Source: Desulfosporosinus fructosivorans
GTDB lineage: Bacteria > Bacillota > Desulfitobacteriia > Desulfitobacteriales > Desulfitobacteriaceae
Length of the DNA stretch: 40,449 nucleotides
Direction: 5' to 3'
Assembly: GCF_004766045.1 (NCBI RefSeq)
Contig: NZ_SPQQ01000024.1
Span: forward strand, 1 to 40,449
Below are positions 39,837-40,449 of this stretch, piece after piece. The position numbers and the translations under genes were made by a program. Below the pieces are notes generated by a model. The model saw only the letters and a program-made list of their open reading frames with translations, ran no database searches and had not been told where the DNA came from. Numbering within the stretch: the first letter of the stretch is position 1; every line of letters begins with the position of its first letter.

Positions 39837-40449
39837 GTGGATTTTGATGTTTTTGGCAGTCTTTCGCATTTGGGATCAGTCTTCAATTAGAGGATACTCC
39901 ACTAATTAGTATCGAAACCAATATTGTAAACAAACAATCTATCTATCTATTTATCTCTCTTAATATAGCTAGTCAGTTGGAGAGATTGCAGTAACATTAG
40001 TTTACTGTCTAAATCACAGGATAGTAGTATTGGTAGTAAACCAGACACTTCACTAGATATCTCACTAGATACTTCACTGAATATCTCACTAGACACTTCT
40101 CTAGTTAGGTCATGAGGTAGTGTACTCGTCAGTCTGACCGAAACCAGGCATGGCCTGGCCTCCACCTCAATCCTCTCCACTCCGTAGCCACATCATAGTT
40201 CATTGGGCATTGCTATAAGGTACTATTCAAACAAAATGCACCCCAGATCTCTCATACGCATAAAAGGTAATACTTCCTTCGCTATTTTTTCTAATTCCTA
40301 CGTCTGAGTAGATGTACTCTCACCGCCTTGATGTGGGTTCAGCTTGTTTTTGATGAAATCTCCCCCCCCCTCTGAATATTACGGTCTTTGAGGGCCATCA
40401 TTCCGGTTGTCACTGAGCCATGTCTCTGTAAAAAGAGAGCAACCCCTCC
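39837..40449. other. Right edge: short repeats, no certain gene
   Basis: A TCTA-type microsatellite lies near 39938-39955, a 12-base tandem repeat at 40047-40106 and a short palindrome CCAGGCATGGCCTGG (40142-40156). One minus-strand frame of 77 codons (39947-40180) crosses the tandem repeat and reads REVSSEIFSEVSSEISSEVS there. It has no convincing ribosome binding site, so I do not call it a gene. A run of nine or ten C residues is near 40362. Confidence 0.35.
40047..40106. repeat. 12-bp tandem repeat, five units
   Basis: Five consecutive units of the form A(C/T)(T/C)TCACTAGAT: ACTTCACTAGAT, ATCTCACTAGAT, ACTTCACTGAAT, ATCTCACTAGAC, ACTTCTCTAGTT. Alternate units are most alike, so the true period may be 24 bases. 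It could be an iteron-like binding array or a repeat within a small coding frame. Confidence 0.7.

Noticed and set aside
39947..40180. A 77-codon minus-strand frame with SEVS/SEIS repeats
   Set aside because: No convincing binding site; the repeat pattern arises from a 12-bp DNA tandem repeat and the flanks are not protein-like.

Overview
The window reads as the chromosome of an endospore-forming, anaerobic Gram-positive bacterium of the Clostridia, most likely a Peptococcaceae relative such as Desulfosporosinus or Desulfitobacterium. The evidence is a tlp-type small acid-soluble spore protein, two YjcZ-like spore proteins, a Spo0A effector domain, two secreted proteins with cell-wall-binding repeats (CWB2), a TAT-exported four-cluster ferredoxin next to an NrfD-type membrane subunit, and strong GGAGG ribosome binding sites. 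The genus is an inference; no rRNA or tRNA gene is present to test it.

Bases 1-31.5 kb are ordinary chromosome, mostly on the minus strand, in short transcription units closed by clear hairpin terminators. In order: sodium:serine/threonine symporter sstT; tdh and kbl, which convert threonine to glycine plus acetyl-CoA; a membrane-anchored DUF6897 protein; a spore-protein patch with two intact YjcZ-like mini-genes, a pair of paralogous small membrane proteins (one frameshifted) and a decayed DUF2680-like gene; GNAT acetyltransferase; SAM methyltransferase; FAD amine/amino-acid oxidase; an EamA transporter preceded by two overlapping micro-ORFs; VanZ; DUF1801; an ArsC/Spx-like gene broken by an in-frame TGA and a frameshift; the ferredoxin/NrfD pair; a CWB2-VanW protein; a zinc-ribbon protein; a membrane-anchored HtrA-like protease; a histidine kinase; a membrane protein; two nitroreductase-fold proteins; a CWB2-transglycosylase; an MFS exporter; DUF6483; a branching enzyme; a NUDIX hydrolase; CsbD; Tlp; Fe/Mn superoxide dismutase.

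From about 31.8 kb the character changes. A Spo0A DNA-binding domain stands alone without its receiver, followed by an orphan coding fragment. Then comes a visibly A+T-rich island (32.7-39.9 kb) of defence-like genes, all on the minus strand: (1) a small membrane protein overlapping by 4 nt a 502-residue protein with an HELMH zinc-peptidase motif; (2) a Ser/Thr protein kinase; (3) an HD-domain dGTPase-like protein with a small exported YHYH protein. Each module is preceded by a diverged, same-orientation copy of an approximately 400-480 bp non-coding repeat (copies A, B and C). The copies keep the same internal layout, a near-identical 25-bp block, and a hairpin with compensatory changes. Between each gene end and the next repeat lies another structured, more G+C-rich stretch. 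This cassette-like array is the most interesting part of the window and matches no system I can name.

At least seven genes carry a single-base frame disruption, an in-frame TGA or a non-standard start, several of them at homopolymer runs. They may be real decay, recoding or sequence error; each is listed separately.
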